Shown here: positions 33,826 through 42,843 of the stretch, one piece after another
Numbering within the stretch: the first letter of the stretch is position 1
How the letters are laid out: each line of letters starts with the position of its first letter
Assembly: GCA_020637795.1 (NCBI GenBank)
Contig: JACKJT010000001.1
Coordinates: forward strand, 372,001 to 436,000
DNA length: 64,000 nt
DNA from: Hoeflea sp.
GTDB lineage: Bacteria; Pseudomonadota; Alphaproteobacteria; Rhizobiales; Rhizobiaceae
Direction of reading: 5' to 3'
Made by a program: the position numbers and the translations under genes
Notes under the pieces: generated by a model
Seen by the model: only the letters and a program-made list of their open reading frames with translations
Database searches by the model: none
What the model was told of the DNA's origin: nothing

Positions 33826-34725
33826 TCACGGCACCATTCTTTGCCATTCGTCGCCGAGCTGATTGCGGAACCAGGTCATCTGGCGTTTGGCGTATTGCCT
33901 TGTGGCGGTGCTTGCCAGTTCGACGGCCCGCTCAAGCGAATGACGGCCGGCGAGATAATCGGCGAGCTGGCTCACGCCGATGGCCTTCATCGCCGGATGC
34001 TGGGGCGGAATGTCGAGCGCAATCAAGTGCCTGACCTCATCGAGCGCACCCTCGTCGACCATTCGGCCAAAGCGCTGATTGATCCGCGCATGCAACAGCG
34101 GCCTTGGGGGTTCAAGCACGATGCAGCGGGCGCTGAGCGGATCGACGATCTTCGCGCCGCCGCGTCCCTGAAATTCCGTGATCGACCGCCCGGTGCTGCG
34201 GACCACCTCGAGCGCGCGGAGGATGCGTTGCCGGTCGGCGGGGCGAAGCCGCGCGGCCATCACCGGATCGAGCCTGGCAAGCTCGGCATGCAGCGCCTCG
34301 ACCCCTTCCGTCTCCAGCCGGGCCCGGAGTTCGCTGCGGATGGGATCGGGAATGGCCGGCATGTCAGACAGGCCGCCGGTGAGCGCGCGGAAATAAAGCC
34401 CGGTGCCGCCAACGATCACCGGCAGCGCGCCGCGCGCCCGGATGCCGGCAATCGCCTCGATGGCCTGATCCAGCCAGATGCCGGTGGAATAGGCGGTGTC
34501 GGGCGGCACGTGGCCGTAGAGATGGTGCGACACCTCGGCGAGATCGGCGGCACCGGGGCGCGCGGTCAGCCGGTCGAGCACGCCATAGACCTGCATCGAA
34601 TCCGCGTTAACGATCTCGCCGCCAAGCTCGCGCGCCATCTCGAGCGCCAGCGCGGACTTGCCGCTGGCGGTCGGCCCGGCTATCAGAAGCGCCGAGATAT
34701 CCTGTTCCTGGAGTTTGTGTTCCAT
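33826..34725 (-). CDS. miaA: tRNA dimethylallyltransferase
   Basis: Isopentenylates A37 of tRNAs that read U-starting codons. With the start at 34725 the protein has 299 residues and begins MEHKLQEQDISALLIAGPTASGKSALALEM, containing the P-loop. Further motifs are GEIVNADSMQVYGVLDRLTARP, LPVIVGGTGLYFRALTGGLSDMPAIP and the C-terminal ATRQYAKRQMTWFRNQ, all diagnostic. An upstream in-frame GTG at 34800 would overlap serB by 77 bp and is disfavoured. The start codon shares CATG with the serB start on the other strand. Confidence 0.93.
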   Translation of the reverse strand: MEHKLQEQDISALLIAGPTASGKSALALEMARELGGEIVNADSMQVYGVLDRLTARPGAADLAEVSHHLYGHVPPDTAYSTGIWLDQAIEAIAGIRARGALPVIVGGTGLYFRALTGGLSDMPAIPDPIRSELRARLETEGVEALHAELARLDPVMAARLRPADRQRILRALEVVRSTGRSITEFQGRGGAKIVDPLSARCIVLEPPRPLLHARINQRFGRMVDEGALDEVRHLIALDIPPQHPAMKAIGVSQLADYLAGRHSLERAVELASTATRQYAKRQMTWFRNQLGDEWQRMVP

Positions 34726-35614
34726 GGCCCTCGTTGCCACGCTTGTCGCCAATCCGTCAAATCCTGTTCTTGCGCCAGCGCTCGGCGAAGCCGCGTTCAC
34801 TGCCGTCGACGGCGCCGGCCTCTACTGGCTTGCCGACGGTATTGCCTGCGACATCGCGCTCAAGGATGGCGTGTCGGCTGAGAGCGCGCTCGACAGGATC
34901 AGGACCGTGATCGGCGATCTGCCGGTCGATGCGGCCGTTCAGGTCGCCGAGACCCGGCGCAAGAAGATCCTGATCGCCGACATGGATTCGACCATGATCG
35001 GCCAGGAATGCATCGACGAGCTGGCCGCCGAAGTCGGGCTCAAGGACAAGGTCTCCGACATCACCGCGCGGGCAATGAACGGCGAGATTGCCTTCGAGCC
35101 GGCGCTGAGAGAACGGGTGGCCCTGCTCAAGGGCCTGCCTGTCGAGGTGATCGCGCAGGTGATCGACAGCCGCATCACGCTGACGCCGGGCGGCCGCGAA
35201 CTGGTCGCAACCATGCGCGCCAACGGCCATTACACCGCGCTCGTCTCCGGAGGTTTTGCCTCGTTCACCTCCGTCGTCGCCGCGATGATCGGTTTTGAAG
35301 AAAACCGCGCCAACATTCTCGAAAGCGAAAACGGCGTGCTCTCCGGCACGGTGCGCGAACCGATCCTCGGCAAGCAGGCCAAGGTCGATGCACTGGAGGA
35401 GATTGCGGCGCGGCTCGACCTCGACCCGTTTGACGCCATCGCCGTCGGCGACGGGGCCAACGATCTCGGCATGCTCTCGCGCGCCGGCTCCGGCGTGGCG
35501 CTGCACGCCAAGCCATCGGTGGCGGCGCAGGCCGATATCCGCATCGATCACGGCGACCTGACAGCGCTGCTCTACCTGCAGGGCTACCGGCGCACCGATT
35601 TCGTCACCTCATGA
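34724..35614 (+). CDS. serB: Phosphoserine phosphatase
   Basis: Final step of serine synthesis, hydrolysing phosphoserine. The 296-residue HAD-family protein starts MALVATLVANPSNPVL; CTGGAG lies 10 bp upstream. Motif I is ILIADMDSTMIGQECIDELA with the nucleophile Asp, motif II is LVSGGF, and motif IV is AVGDGANDLGMLSRAG. The first 80 residues form the regulatory ACT-like half seen in long SerB proteins. It overlaps the next gene by 4 bp and starts head-to-head with miaA. Confidence 0.94.
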   Translation: MALVATLVANPSNPVLAPALGEAAFTAVDGAGLYWLADGIACDIALKDGVSAESALDRIRTVIGDLPVDAAVQVAETRRKKILIADMDSTMIGQECIDELAAEVGLKDKVSDITARAMNGEIAFEPALRERVALLKGLPVEVIAQVIDSRITLTPGGRELVATMRANGHYTALVSGGFASFTSVVAAMIGFEENRANILESENGVLSGTVREPILGKQAKVDALEEIAARLDLDPFDAIAVGDGANDLGMLSRAGSGVALHAKPSVAAQADIRIDHGDLTALLYLQGYRRTDFVTS

Positions 35615-36165
35615 TGCCGCTCAGGACAGAGCGGCTGATCCTGCGCAACTGGCGGGAGAGCGACCGGGATCTGTTCCACCTGATCAATTCCGACGCGCAG
35701 GTGATGGAGTTCTTTGCCTTCCGCCGCAGCCGGGCGGAAGCGGATGAGCTGATGGACCTGCTCGCGGACGGTATTTCACGCAACGGTTTCGGTTTTGCCG
35801 CCATCGAGATTGCCGCGACGGGAGAAACCGCCGGCTTCGCAGGGCTCAACGCGATACGAAGAGTGCCGGGCGTGGCGGATGGAACCGTGGAGATCGGCTG
35901 GCGCATGGCGCCTGAGTTCTGGGGCAAGGGCATCGCCAGCGAAGCCGCGCGGGCCTGGCGCGATTTCGGTTTCGACGATCTTGGCCTCGAGCGGATCATC
36001 AGCTTCGCGGTCGCCGGCAATCATCGCTCGACAGCGGTAATGCGGCGCATCGGCATGACAGCCCGGCCGGAGCTCGATTTCGACCATCCGAACGTGCCGG
36101 ACAGCCATCCGGAGCTCATCCGGCATGTGCTTTACGAGATGCTGCCGGGCGATCCGCGCCGCTGA
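35611..36165 (+). CDS. GNAT-family N-acetyltransferase (RimJ/RimL type)
   Basis: A 184-residue acetyltransferase. The start LRTERLILRNWRESDRDLF and the acetyl-CoA segment EIGWRMAPEFWGKGIASEAARAWRDF followed by RIISFAVAGNHRSTAVMRRIGM are standard for the RimJ/RimL subgroup, which acetylates protein N-termini or small amines. Its ATG overlaps the serB stop by 4 bp, so it is co-translated. The substrate is unknown. Confidence 0.88.
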   Translation: MMPLRTERLILRNWRESDRDLFHLINSDAQVMEFFAFRRSRAEADELMDLLADGISRNGFGFAAIEIAATGETAGFAGLNAIRRVPGVADGTVEIGWRMAPEFWGKGIASEAARAWRDFGFDDLGLERIISFAVAGNHRSTAVMRRIGMTARPELDFDHPNVPDSHPELIRHVLYEMLPGDPRR

Positions 36166-36198
36166 CGCCCCTGCCCGTCCGCGGTTCAAGGGCTACGA

Positions 36199-36217
36199 GC
36201 CGGACTGCCGGTCCGGC
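36199..36217. terminator. Hairpin between convergent GNAT and radical SAM genes
   Basis: GCCGGAC-TGCCG-GTCCGGC is a perfect 7-bp GC-rich stem in the 66-bp gap where both genes end. It has no T run, so it is a possible bidirectional stop signal of limited strength. Confidence 0.35.
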
Positions 36218-36231
36218 GCGCGACACCCGGC

Positions 36232-38013
36232 TCAGCCGGCCTTGGAGACCGTCGTCAATCGGGCGACGTTCTTCAGATGAGCGACGGCGGATGTTCCCCC
36301 CGTGGTCTTTGTCATCAGATCGAGCGATTGGTCGTCGTCGTCATCGACCGGCGTCAGGGCCTGATCCATGTACTGCATCGCGCCGTCCTGGCGCGACAGC
36401 CGGCGCGCGACCAGCGCGAGATGGACGATCTTGCCGACGATCAACCCGTTCTTGCGCAGCGTCTGCCAGACGAAGCGGGGCCAGAAGACCAGCGGATTTT
36501 CCCTGGGCAGCCCGGGGCGGCGTTCGGAAGGATGCATCAGCCTGAACAGGCCTGTCTGCAGCGGGTGAATGTTTTCCAGGGGCACGGCGGTGGCGAACGT
36601 GACAAGCAGCTTGACCAGGCTGTGCAGCGGGACGCCGGTCGCAACCGCGCGCCTGAGCAATGTCCGCATGTGCTCGGGCGTGTAATACAGCGACCACGCC
36701 TCCCGGTAGATGCTTTCCCACTCCTGCTTGCTCATGTTCGGATGCTGCATGCAGACGTGCTCGACATCGTAGATATTCAGGTCCGGATCCATCTCCCCGC
36801 CGGCCTTCCACAGCACCTGGTGATCTTCCGATCCCGGCAGCGGCGTCAGGCAGAAGAACTCGACAATGTCGAGCGGCAGCTCGTTCTGGATGATGGCGAT
36901 GTCGCGGCGGATCGTTTCCGGGGTGTCGGCAGGAAAGCCCAGGATGTATCCGGCAATGGTGATGATGCCCTGCGCCTTCCAGGCCAGCAGCATGCGCCGG
37001 TATTCGGTGATCTTGTTCTGGCGCTTCTTGGCGGCGGCAAGATTGTCCGGATTGACATTCTCGAGCCCGATGAAGACACGGGTGACGCCGGCGCGCTTGG
37101 CCTTCTCGACGAAATTCTCGATCTTGTGGCACAGCGTGTCGACCTGGATCATCAGGCCGAGCGGAATGCCGTCCTTCTCGCGCAACTCGATCAGGCGGTC
37201 AAAGATGGCTTCCCAGTCCCGGTTGCGGGCGAAATTGTCATCGGTGATGAAGAACTTGTGGATGCCTTGCTCCCAGTTCATCCGCACCAGCTTTTCCACG
37301 TCATCGGCCGAGCGGAAGCGCGACTTGCGCCCCTGGACATTGATGATCGTGCAGAAGGAGCACTGGTAGGGACAGCCTCGCCCGGCATCGAAGCTGGTGC
37401 TCAATCCCAGCGTATGTTGGACATATTCTTTCGGCAGGAACGGCACGGGCGTGCCGCCGATACCGGGAAGGTCGTTGAGGAAATTGTAGACCGGTTCAAG
37501 CTTACCCGCCGCCGCGTCGCGCAGCACCATGTCGAGGCGGCCTTCGGCCTCGCCGGCGAACATGGAAACTCCCATTTCCCGGCACTGGTCCAGATCCACG
37601 GCCTTGCCGTCGAGCATGGCGAGGCAGCCTGAAACGTGAAACCCGCCCATCATGACAGGCAATCCGGCCTGACGAAACGGACGGGCAATATCGAGGGCGC
37701 GCGGATACTGGTTCGACTGCACGCCAACCAGGGCGATGAGCCCGAAATTGCCGTTCTGCTCAAACCGTTTCAACAGCTTCGGAATGTCGATGCGGGTGTT
37801 GGACTCGTCGATCGCAGTAATGTCGATGGCGACACCGGGTCCAAGCACCTCGCGCGCCGCGCAGTCGCCGGCGATGCCATAGACAGCGGCCAGCGAGTTC
37901 GACGGGATCATCGATCTCCACCAGCGAATGACATAGCCGTCATCGTCGTAGTGGGAGGGCTTGATCAGGACGAGTTGAAACCGTCTGTTCTCAGCGCCGC
38001 TTGGTTCGGTCAT
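36232..38013 (-). CDS. B12-binding-domain radical SAM protein
   Basis: A 593-residue enzyme. The N-terminal cobalamin-binding-like domain (residues about 12-170; VLIKPSHYDDDGYVIRWWRSM, GLPVMMGGFHVSGC) precedes the radical SAM core with the cluster-binding motif C214PYQC218SFC221. The following FITDDNFARNRDWEAIFDRL and RVFIGLENVNPDNL are usual SAM-barrel segments. The start at 38013 is supported by the family N-terminus; 100 upstream residues of the open frame look non-coding. Relatives act in lipid, antibiotic or bacteriochlorophyll-type methylations, but the substrate here is unknown. A 316-bp intergenic region precedes it. Confidence 0.88.
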   Translation of the reverse strand: MTEPSGAENRRFQLVLIKPSHYDDDGYVIRWWRSMIPSNSLAAVYGIAGDCAAREVLGPGVAIDITAIDESNTRIDIPKLLKRFEQNGNFGLIALVGVQSNQYPRALDIARPFRQAGLPVMMGGFHVSGCLAMLDGKAVDLDQCREMGVSMFAGEAEGRLDMVLRDAAAGKLEPVYNFLNDLPGIGGTPVPFLPKEYVQHTLGLSTSFDAGRGCPYQCSFCTIINVQGRKSRFRSADDVEKLVRMNWEQGIHKFFITDDNFARNRDWEAIFDRLIELREKDGIPLGLMIQVDTLCHKIENFVEKAKRAGVTRVFIGLENVNPDNLAAAKKRQNKITEYRRMLLAWKAQGIITIAGYILGFPADTPETIRRDIAIIQNELPLDIVEFFCLTPLPGSEDHQVLWKAGGEMDPDLNIYDVEHVCMQHPNMSKQEWESIYREAWSLYYTPEHMRTLLRRAVATGVPLHSLVKLLVTFATAVPLENIHPLQTGLFRLMHPSERRPGLPRENPLVFWPRFVWQTLRKNGLIVGKIVHLALVARRLSRQDGAMQYMDQALTPVDDDDDQSLDLMTKTTGGTSAVAHLKNVARLTTVSKAG

Positions 38014-38283
38014 GACACAGCTTTCACTCCGGAGGCATTTTAGAAGTACCTGTCTTGGGTAGCACGAAACAAAACCACGTGTCACGTCCGGCGCCGGGAA
38101 GCATCGGCAACGGACCGCATGGACAAACACGCGGAATAGTCTTCTGTTTCGGCCATTTACGATCGCCCTATTACGCAGGACCGGATGATTCTGACGCGAA
38201 ACGAGAGCCGGATCCGCGGCTTGAGCTTCAGCAAGCGATTGCGCTGATCGGGAAATGTACGGGCGTTCATGCAAGCAGATACA
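38014..38283. other. Intergenic region upstream of the radical SAM gene
   Basis: About 270 bp between the radical SAM start and the degP terminator. It presumably holds the promoter of the radical SAM gene. I see no further gene, repeat or RNA structure in it. Confidence 0.55.
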
Positions 38284-38311
38284 AAAAAGGCGGCTCTCGC
38301 GCCGCCTTTTC
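38284..38311 (-). terminator. Intrinsic terminator after degP
   Basis: AAAAGGCGGC-GCGAGA-GCCGCCTTTTTT on the minus strand forms a 6-bp GC stem extended by A-T pairs and a T run, 20-45 bp after the degP stop codon. It ends the thyA-to-degP run. Confidence 0.85.
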
Positions 38312-38329
38312 AAGTTATTGCGCAGATTG

Positions 38330-39811
38330 TCAGTCCATGCGGACGGTGACGAAACGCAATTCGCCGGTCCGTCCGGCCAGCATCAACAGCGCGTTGCGGC
38401 GGCCGTCCTGCTTGAGGGCTGCGATGCGCTCTTCCACGTCCTGCGGCGTCATGACGGCCTCCTGGGCGATCTCGACGATGACATCGCCGGGCATGATGCG
38501 CTTTTCGGCAGCAGCAGAGTCGGGGTCGACATCGGTGATCACCACGCCTTCGACATCGTCGGCAATGGCGAATTCCTGGCGGCCCTCGTCGGTCAGTTCC
38601 GCCAGCGTCATGCCAAGCACCGTGACGGTCTCGACCGTATCCGGCAGGTCCGTCGATCCATTGTCGCCGTCCGTATCGGCGCCGGCCTGCTGCTCGCTAT
38701 CCTCGAGCCGTCCGAGGGTCACCTTGACGGTCTGCTCCTCGCCCTTGCGGATGACGACGACGTCGACCGCCTTGCCGACAGGGCTTTCGGCGACAACGCG
38801 CGGCAGGTCGCGCATGGTCGCGACATCCTTGCCGTCGAAACGGACGATCACGTCACCCGGCTCGATCGACCCGTCATCGACAGGGCCGCCGCGGATGACG
38901 CCGGCGACAAGCGCGCCCTTGGTCTCGGTCATGCCGAGGCTTTCGGCGATCTCGTCGGTGACCGGCTGAATGCGCACGCCGAGCCAGCCGCGGCGGGTTT
39001 CGCCGAACTCGCGCAGCTGGTCGATGACATTGACGGCAAGCTCTGTCGGCACGGCAAAGCCGATGCCGATCGATCCGCCCGATGGCGAGATGATCGCCGT
39101 GTTGATGCCGATGACCTCGCCGTTCATGTTGAACAGCGGCCCGCCGGAATTGCCGCGGTTGATCGCCGCGTCGGTCTGGATGAAATTGTCGTAGGGGCCG
39201 GAATTGATGTCACGGCCGCGCGCCGAGATGATGCCGACGGTGACCGTGCCGCCAAGGCCGAACGGGTTGCCGATCGCCATCACCCAGTCGCCGATCCGCA
39301 TCTTGTCGGACTGGCCCCAGGGAACCTCGGTGAGCGGCTTGACCGGCTCGACCTTGAGCACGGCGAGATCGGTCTTGGAATCGGCGCCGACCAGTTCCGC
39401 CTTCAGCTTGGAGCCATCGGCGAAATTGACCTCGATATCGTCGGCGCCGTCGATGACGTGGTTGTTGGTGACGATGATGCCTTCCTCGGCATCGATGACG
39501 AAACCGGAACCGAGCGACGAAACCTTGCGGTTGCGCGGGCCCTCACCCTGACGGTCCTTGAAGAACTCGTCGAAAAAATCCTGGAACGGCGAACCGTCCG
39601 GCGCCTGCATCCGTGGCTGCGTCCGTCCGTTGCCGCCAACGTTCTGCGAGGTGGAGATATTGACCACCGCATCGAGCAGGCCCTCGGCAAGGTCGGCCAC
39701 CGATGCAGGACCGTGATTGGACTGCGCATGGGCCGGGATCATGGCGGGCGATGCCAGCAACATGGCCGCAGCGAACGCCATCCGGACCGAGCGTAAGCGA
39801 ATAATTCTCAT
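38330..39811 (-). CDS. degP: Do-family periplasmic serine protease (DegP/DegQ)
   Basis: A 493-residue quality-control protease and chaperone of the cell envelope. ATG at 39811 has GGGAG 10 bp upstream and begins with a signal peptide ending MIPAHAQ. The trypsin-like domain has His118 (TNNHVIDGA), Asp148 (SKTDLAVLK) and Ser222 (RGNSGGPLFN), and two PDZ domains follow (about 270-370 and 400-490). An acidic linker (DSEQQAGADTDGDNGSTDLP) separates them. It follows DUF2065, hflC and hflK, all on the same strand, as is usual in rhizobia. Confidence 0.94.
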   Translation of the reverse strand: MRIIRLRSVRMAFAAAMLLASPAMIPAHAQSNHGPASVADLAEGLLDAVVNISTSQNVGGNGRTQPRMQAPDGSPFQDFFDEFFKDRQGEGPRNRKVSSLGSGFVIDAEEGIIVTNNHVIDGADDIEVNFADGSKLKAELVGADSKTDLAVLKVEPVKPLTEVPWGQSDKMRIGDWVMAIGNPFGLGGTVTVGIISARGRDINSGPYDNFIQTDAAINRGNSGGPLFNMNGEVIGINTAIISPSGGSIGIGFAVPTELAVNVIDQLREFGETRRGWLGVRIQPVTDEIAESLGMTETKGALVAGVIRGGPVDDGSIEPGDVIVRFDGKDVATMRDLPRVVAESPVGKAVDVVVIRKGEEQTVKVTLGRLEDSEQQAGADTDGDNGSTDLPDTVETVTVLGMTLAELTDEGRQEFAIADDVEGVVITDVDPDSAAAEKRIMPGDVIVEIAQEAVMTPQDVEERIAALKQDGRRNALLMLAGRTGELRFVTVRMD

Positions 39812-39916
39812 CAAGACCGTCTCCCTGAATGACATTCATCGTTCGGCACAGTGCACCAGATATGGCGCGTGTCCCGCACATCCAGTCCTTGCCCGCCAAC
39901 AGCGTCGGCGAGCGGC

Positions 39917-40105
39917 TTACAGATGCCGCGCCAGATAGACCAGGCCAACGCCGATCGCCAGTGTGGCAACGCCGAATACTCTCAGATACTCATCGCCCAG
40001 CTTGGGCAGTTCCTCCGCCATGCGGCGTATAAAGGAAGGGGCCAGCGCATAGGCCAGCCCCTCCACTACAAGCACAAGTCCGACCGCCAGAAAGAACATG
40101 CTCAC
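39917..40105 (-). CDS. DUF2065 small membrane protein
   Basis: A 62-residue protein with two spans, MFFLAVGLVLVVEGLAYALAP and RVFGVATLAIGVGLVYLARHL, and the intervening SFIRRMAEELPKLGDEYLR typical of DUF2065. It sits 17 bp after hflC, the same position as in other alphaproteobacteria, and is probably part of the hfl operon. Function unknown. Confidence 0.88.
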   Translation of the reverse strand: MSMFFLAVGLVLVVEGLAYALAPSFIRRMAEELPKLGDEYLRVFGVATLAIGVGLVYLARHL

Positions 40106-40122
40106 CGGCGGTCACCCGTTCA

Positions 40123-41046
40123 TCAGTTGGCCGGTGCGGCCGGAGCCGCCGCCGGGGCGGCGGCAGCTGCGCCTGCGGCACTGTTGAAATAGCGGAAGAA
40201 CTCCGACGTGGGCGACAGCACCATGGTGGTGCCGGTATCGGCCAGAGCCTGGCTGTAGGCGTTCATCGACCGGTAGAACTCGAAGAACTCCGAGTCACGC
40301 GAGAACGCCTCGGCGAAGATCCGGTTGCGCTCGCCGTCGCCCTCGCCTCGGATGATTTCCGCGTCACGGGCGGCTTCGGAGACGATCTCGACGACCTGGC
40401 GGTCGGCGATGGCGCGAATGCGCTGGGCCGCCTCGTTGCCGCGGGCGCGGATCAGTTCGGCTTCGGCCAGACGTTCGGCCTTCATTCGTTCGAAGGTCTG
40501 CTGCGAAACTTCCTGGGTCAGGTCGGTGCGGCGGATGCGGACATCGTCGACGCGCAGACCGAGCGATTCGGCTTCGGGACGAAGCTGGTCGCGGACTTCG
40601 CGCATCATCGAGGTGCGTTCGTCCGACAGCGCCGATTCAAAACCGCGCAGACCGTAAACGGTACGCAGGGCGGAGTTCAGACGGGTGCGGAGCCGGGATT
40701 CGGCAGCCACCCGGTCGCCGGAGACGGTTTCGCGGAAGCGCCGCGCATCGGTGATCTTGTAGAGCACGAAGGCATCGACCTCGTAGAACTTGCCGCCCGA
40801 TACCTGGACACGGATGTCATCGAGATCAAGCCGCAGGGCGCGGTCCTCGACATATTGCACCGTGTCGGCGTCGATGAAGGCAAACGGCAGCTTGAAGTAG
40901 AGGCCGGGCTCTGTCTTGACGCTCTGGATCTCACCGAAGCGGACGACGATTGCCTGTTCGCGCTCGTTGACGACAAAGATCGACGACCAGACGATGAAGG
41001 CAATAACGGCCAGCAGGCCGCCGATAAGGGGAAGACGGTTACCCAT
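40123..41046 (-). CDS. hflC: HflC, membrane protease regulator
   Basis: Band-7/SPFH protein of 307 residues that forms the large HflKC complex around FtsH and modulates its proteolysis. An N-terminal span (PLIGGLLAVIAFIVWSSIFVVNEREQAIVVRFG) is followed by the SPFH domain with FYEVDAFVLYKITDARRFRETV and a coiled segment rich in Ala, Glu and Arg. The C-terminus ends in an Ala/Pro-rich tail. The start codon shares one base with the hflK stop (TAATG), so the two are coupled. Confidence 0.94.
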   Translation of the reverse strand: MGNRLPLIGGLLAVIAFIVWSSIFVVNEREQAIVVRFGEIQSVKTEPGLYFKLPFAFIDADTVQYVEDRALRLDLDDIRVQVSGGKFYEVDAFVLYKITDARRFRETVSGDRVAAESRLRTRLNSALRTVYGLRGFESALSDERTSMMREVRDQLRPEAESLGLRVDDVRIRRTDLTQEVSQQTFERMKAERLAEAELIRARGNEAAQRIRAIADRQVVEIVSEAARDAEIIRGEGDGERNRIFAEAFSRDSEFFEFYRSMNAYSQALADTGTTMVLSPTSEFFRYFNSAAGAAAAAPAAAPAAPAN

Positions 41047-42164
41047 TAGTTGGTGCCTCCTGCATTCTTGCGGACTTCAGGCAAGGGAAGATACGGCACC
41101 ACGCCAGAGCCGCTCTGGCCCTGCTCGATGATGACCTTGTCAGACCCGCCTAGAACCTTTTCGAGGGTTTCGAGATAGAGACGCGACCGGGTAACTTCCG
41201 GCGCCTTGGCGTATTCCTCGTAAACCGAAAGGAAACGTCCGGCTTCACCGGTGGCTTCATTGACGACACGGTCCTTGTAGGCGGAGGCTTCTTCGCGAAG
41301 CTGGGCGCCTTCACCGCGGGCCTGACCGAGTTTCTGGTTGGCGTACTGGTTGGCTTCCTCGACGAAACGGTCCTCGTCCTGCTCGGCGCGCTGCACCTCG
41401 TCAAACGCGTCGGCCACTTCGCGCGGCGGCGCCGCGTCTTCGATGGCAACCTGGTTGACGATGATGCCGGACGGGAAGCTGTCCATCACCGTCTGGATGA
41501 TGGTCTGCACTTCGGAAGCGATCACTTCACGGTTGTCACGGAAAATGTCCTGGGCGGGCCTGCGGCCGACCACTTCGCGCATGGCGCTTTCGGCGACCTG
41601 GCGCAGGGTGTCCTCGGGACGGGCCAGGTTGAACAGGAACGCCGCCGGATCGGAAACCGCGTAGAGCAGCTTGAACTCGACATCGACGATGTTCTGGTCG
41701 CCCGACAGCATCAGGCCGTCGCTCGAGCCGGTGCGCGACGATCCGCCGGTGCTCATTTCACGCTCGACGATGGTCGCCATCTCGACCGTCTCGAACGGCC
41801 AGAAGATCATGTGAAGGCCCGGCTGGGAAATCTCGTCCTTGGGCTTGCCGAAGCGCAGCTCGACGCCGCGTTCGTCCGGCTGGACCGTGTAGACGGACTG
41901 CATCAGCCAGAGGCCGACCAGACCGAGGGCAACAATGCCGACGATCAGCTTCGAACTGCCGGAGCCGGAGCCACCGCCGCCGCCGGGAAGCACCTGGCGC
42001 AACTTGTCCTGGCCGCGCCGGATCAGTTCCTCAAGGTCGGGGGGATTGCCGCCGCCGCGTGGCGGCTGCGGGCCCTTGCCCCACGGACCCTGATTGTTGC
42101 CACCGCCATTGCCGCCGCCGCCCCATGGGCCGCCGCCTCCTCCGTTTTGATTGCTCCAGGGCAT
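41046..42164 (-). CDS. hflK: HflK, membrane protease regulator
   Basis: A 372-residue partner of HflC. The N-terminal 70 residues are Gly-rich (SNQNGGGGGPWGGGGNGGG, then GGGNPPDLEELIRRGQDKL), followed by one span (LIVGIVALGLVGLWLMQSVYTVQ) and the SPFH domain (GVELRFGKPKDEISQPGLHMIFWPF, NIVDVEFKLLYAVSDPAAFLF). The start at 42164 has the conserved MPWSNQ; the open frame to 42260 is non-coding. The complex acts on FtsH in the inner membrane. It follows folA by 143 bp. Confidence 0.94.
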   Translation of the reverse strand: MPWSNQNGGGGGPWGGGGNGGGNNQGPWGKGPQPPRGGGNPPDLEELIRRGQDKLRQVLPGGGGGSGSGSSKLIVGIVALGLVGLWLMQSVYTVQPDERGVELRFGKPKDEISQPGLHMIFWPFETVEMATIVEREMSTGGSSRTGSSDGLMLSGDQNIVDVEFKLLYAVSDPAAFLFNLARPEDTLRQVAESAMREVVGRRPAQDIFRDNREVIASEVQTIIQTVMDSFPSGIIVNQVAIEDAAPPREVADAFDEVQRAEQDEDRFVEEANQYANQKLGQARGEGAQLREEASAYKDRVVNEATGEAGRFLSVYEEYAKAPEVTRSRLYLETLEKVLGGSDKVIIEQGQSGSGVVPYLPLPEVRKNAGGTN

Positions 42165-42307
42165 CAATACCTCTTTCCAAACCGTGTTATGGCGCACACC
42201 GGAAAACTCCCGGTGCGCGCGCGTTGTCCTCGTTATAGGTATCGCACCCGCCGCTTTCAACGCGGCATCGTGCGATCTGACGCCGATTGCGGCCTAATCC
42301 GGTCGAA

Positions 42308-42835
42308 TTATTGATTTCGCCGCCGCCAGACGGCAAAACGGACCGGATGGCTGTCTTTTTCCGTCTGCACCGGATCGGACAGGCTGACCTTTTGCCACAG
42401 GCTCGAATCAATGGCCGGGAACACCGTGTCGCCCTCGATCTCGGCATCGACCTCGGTGAGCACAAGCTCGTCGGCGAGATCGATTGCGAGGGCATAGATC
42501 TGGCCACCGCCAATGACGGAGATCTGGTTGGCGCCTGTTTGCCTTGCGTGCTCTCGTGCCAGATCAAGCGCTGCCTCGAGGCTTGCGACCGTTTCCACCC
42601 CTTCGGCTGAGAAGCCTGTGCGCGAGATGACGATATTGGCGCGGCCCGGCAGCGGACGGCCGATGGAACGATAGGTCTTCGAGCCCATGATCACCGGCGT
42701 GCCGAGCGTCGCCGCCTTGAAGTGCTTGAGATCCGACGGCAGCCGCCAGGGCATGTCGCCATCGCGGCCGATCACGCCGTTGCGGGCATGGGCTGCGACC
42801 AGGACGATTTTCACGTCTGCAGGGTCATTGCTCAT
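42308..42835 (-). CDS. folA: Dihydrofolate reductase
   Basis: A 175-residue enzyme that regenerates tetrahydrofolate for thymidylate synthase. The sequence KIVLVAAHARNGVIGRDGDMPWRLPSDLKHFKAATLGTPVIMGSKTYRSIGRPLPGR, split by normal loops, is the DHFR core, and the C-terminal VIGGGQIYALAIDLADELVLTEVDAEIEGD is the cofactor-binding half. Its start is 8 bp after the thyA stop. The order thyA-folA is the standard folate-cycle pair. Confidence 0.95.
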   Translation of the reverse strand: MSNDPADVKIVLVAAHARNGVIGRDGDMPWRLPSDLKHFKAATLGTPVIMGSKTYRSIGRPLPGRANIVISRTGFSAEGVETVASLEAALDLAREHARQTGANQISVIGGGQIYALAIDLADELVLTEVDAEIEGDTVFPAIDSSLWQKVSLSDPVQTEKDSHPVRFAVWRRRNQ

Positions 42836-42843
42836 GCGTCGGC

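Noticed and set aside
36277..39796. Long plus-strand frames antisense to the radical SAM and degP genes
   Set aside because: They are complements of well-supported genes in GC-rich DNA and show composition typical of shadow frames.
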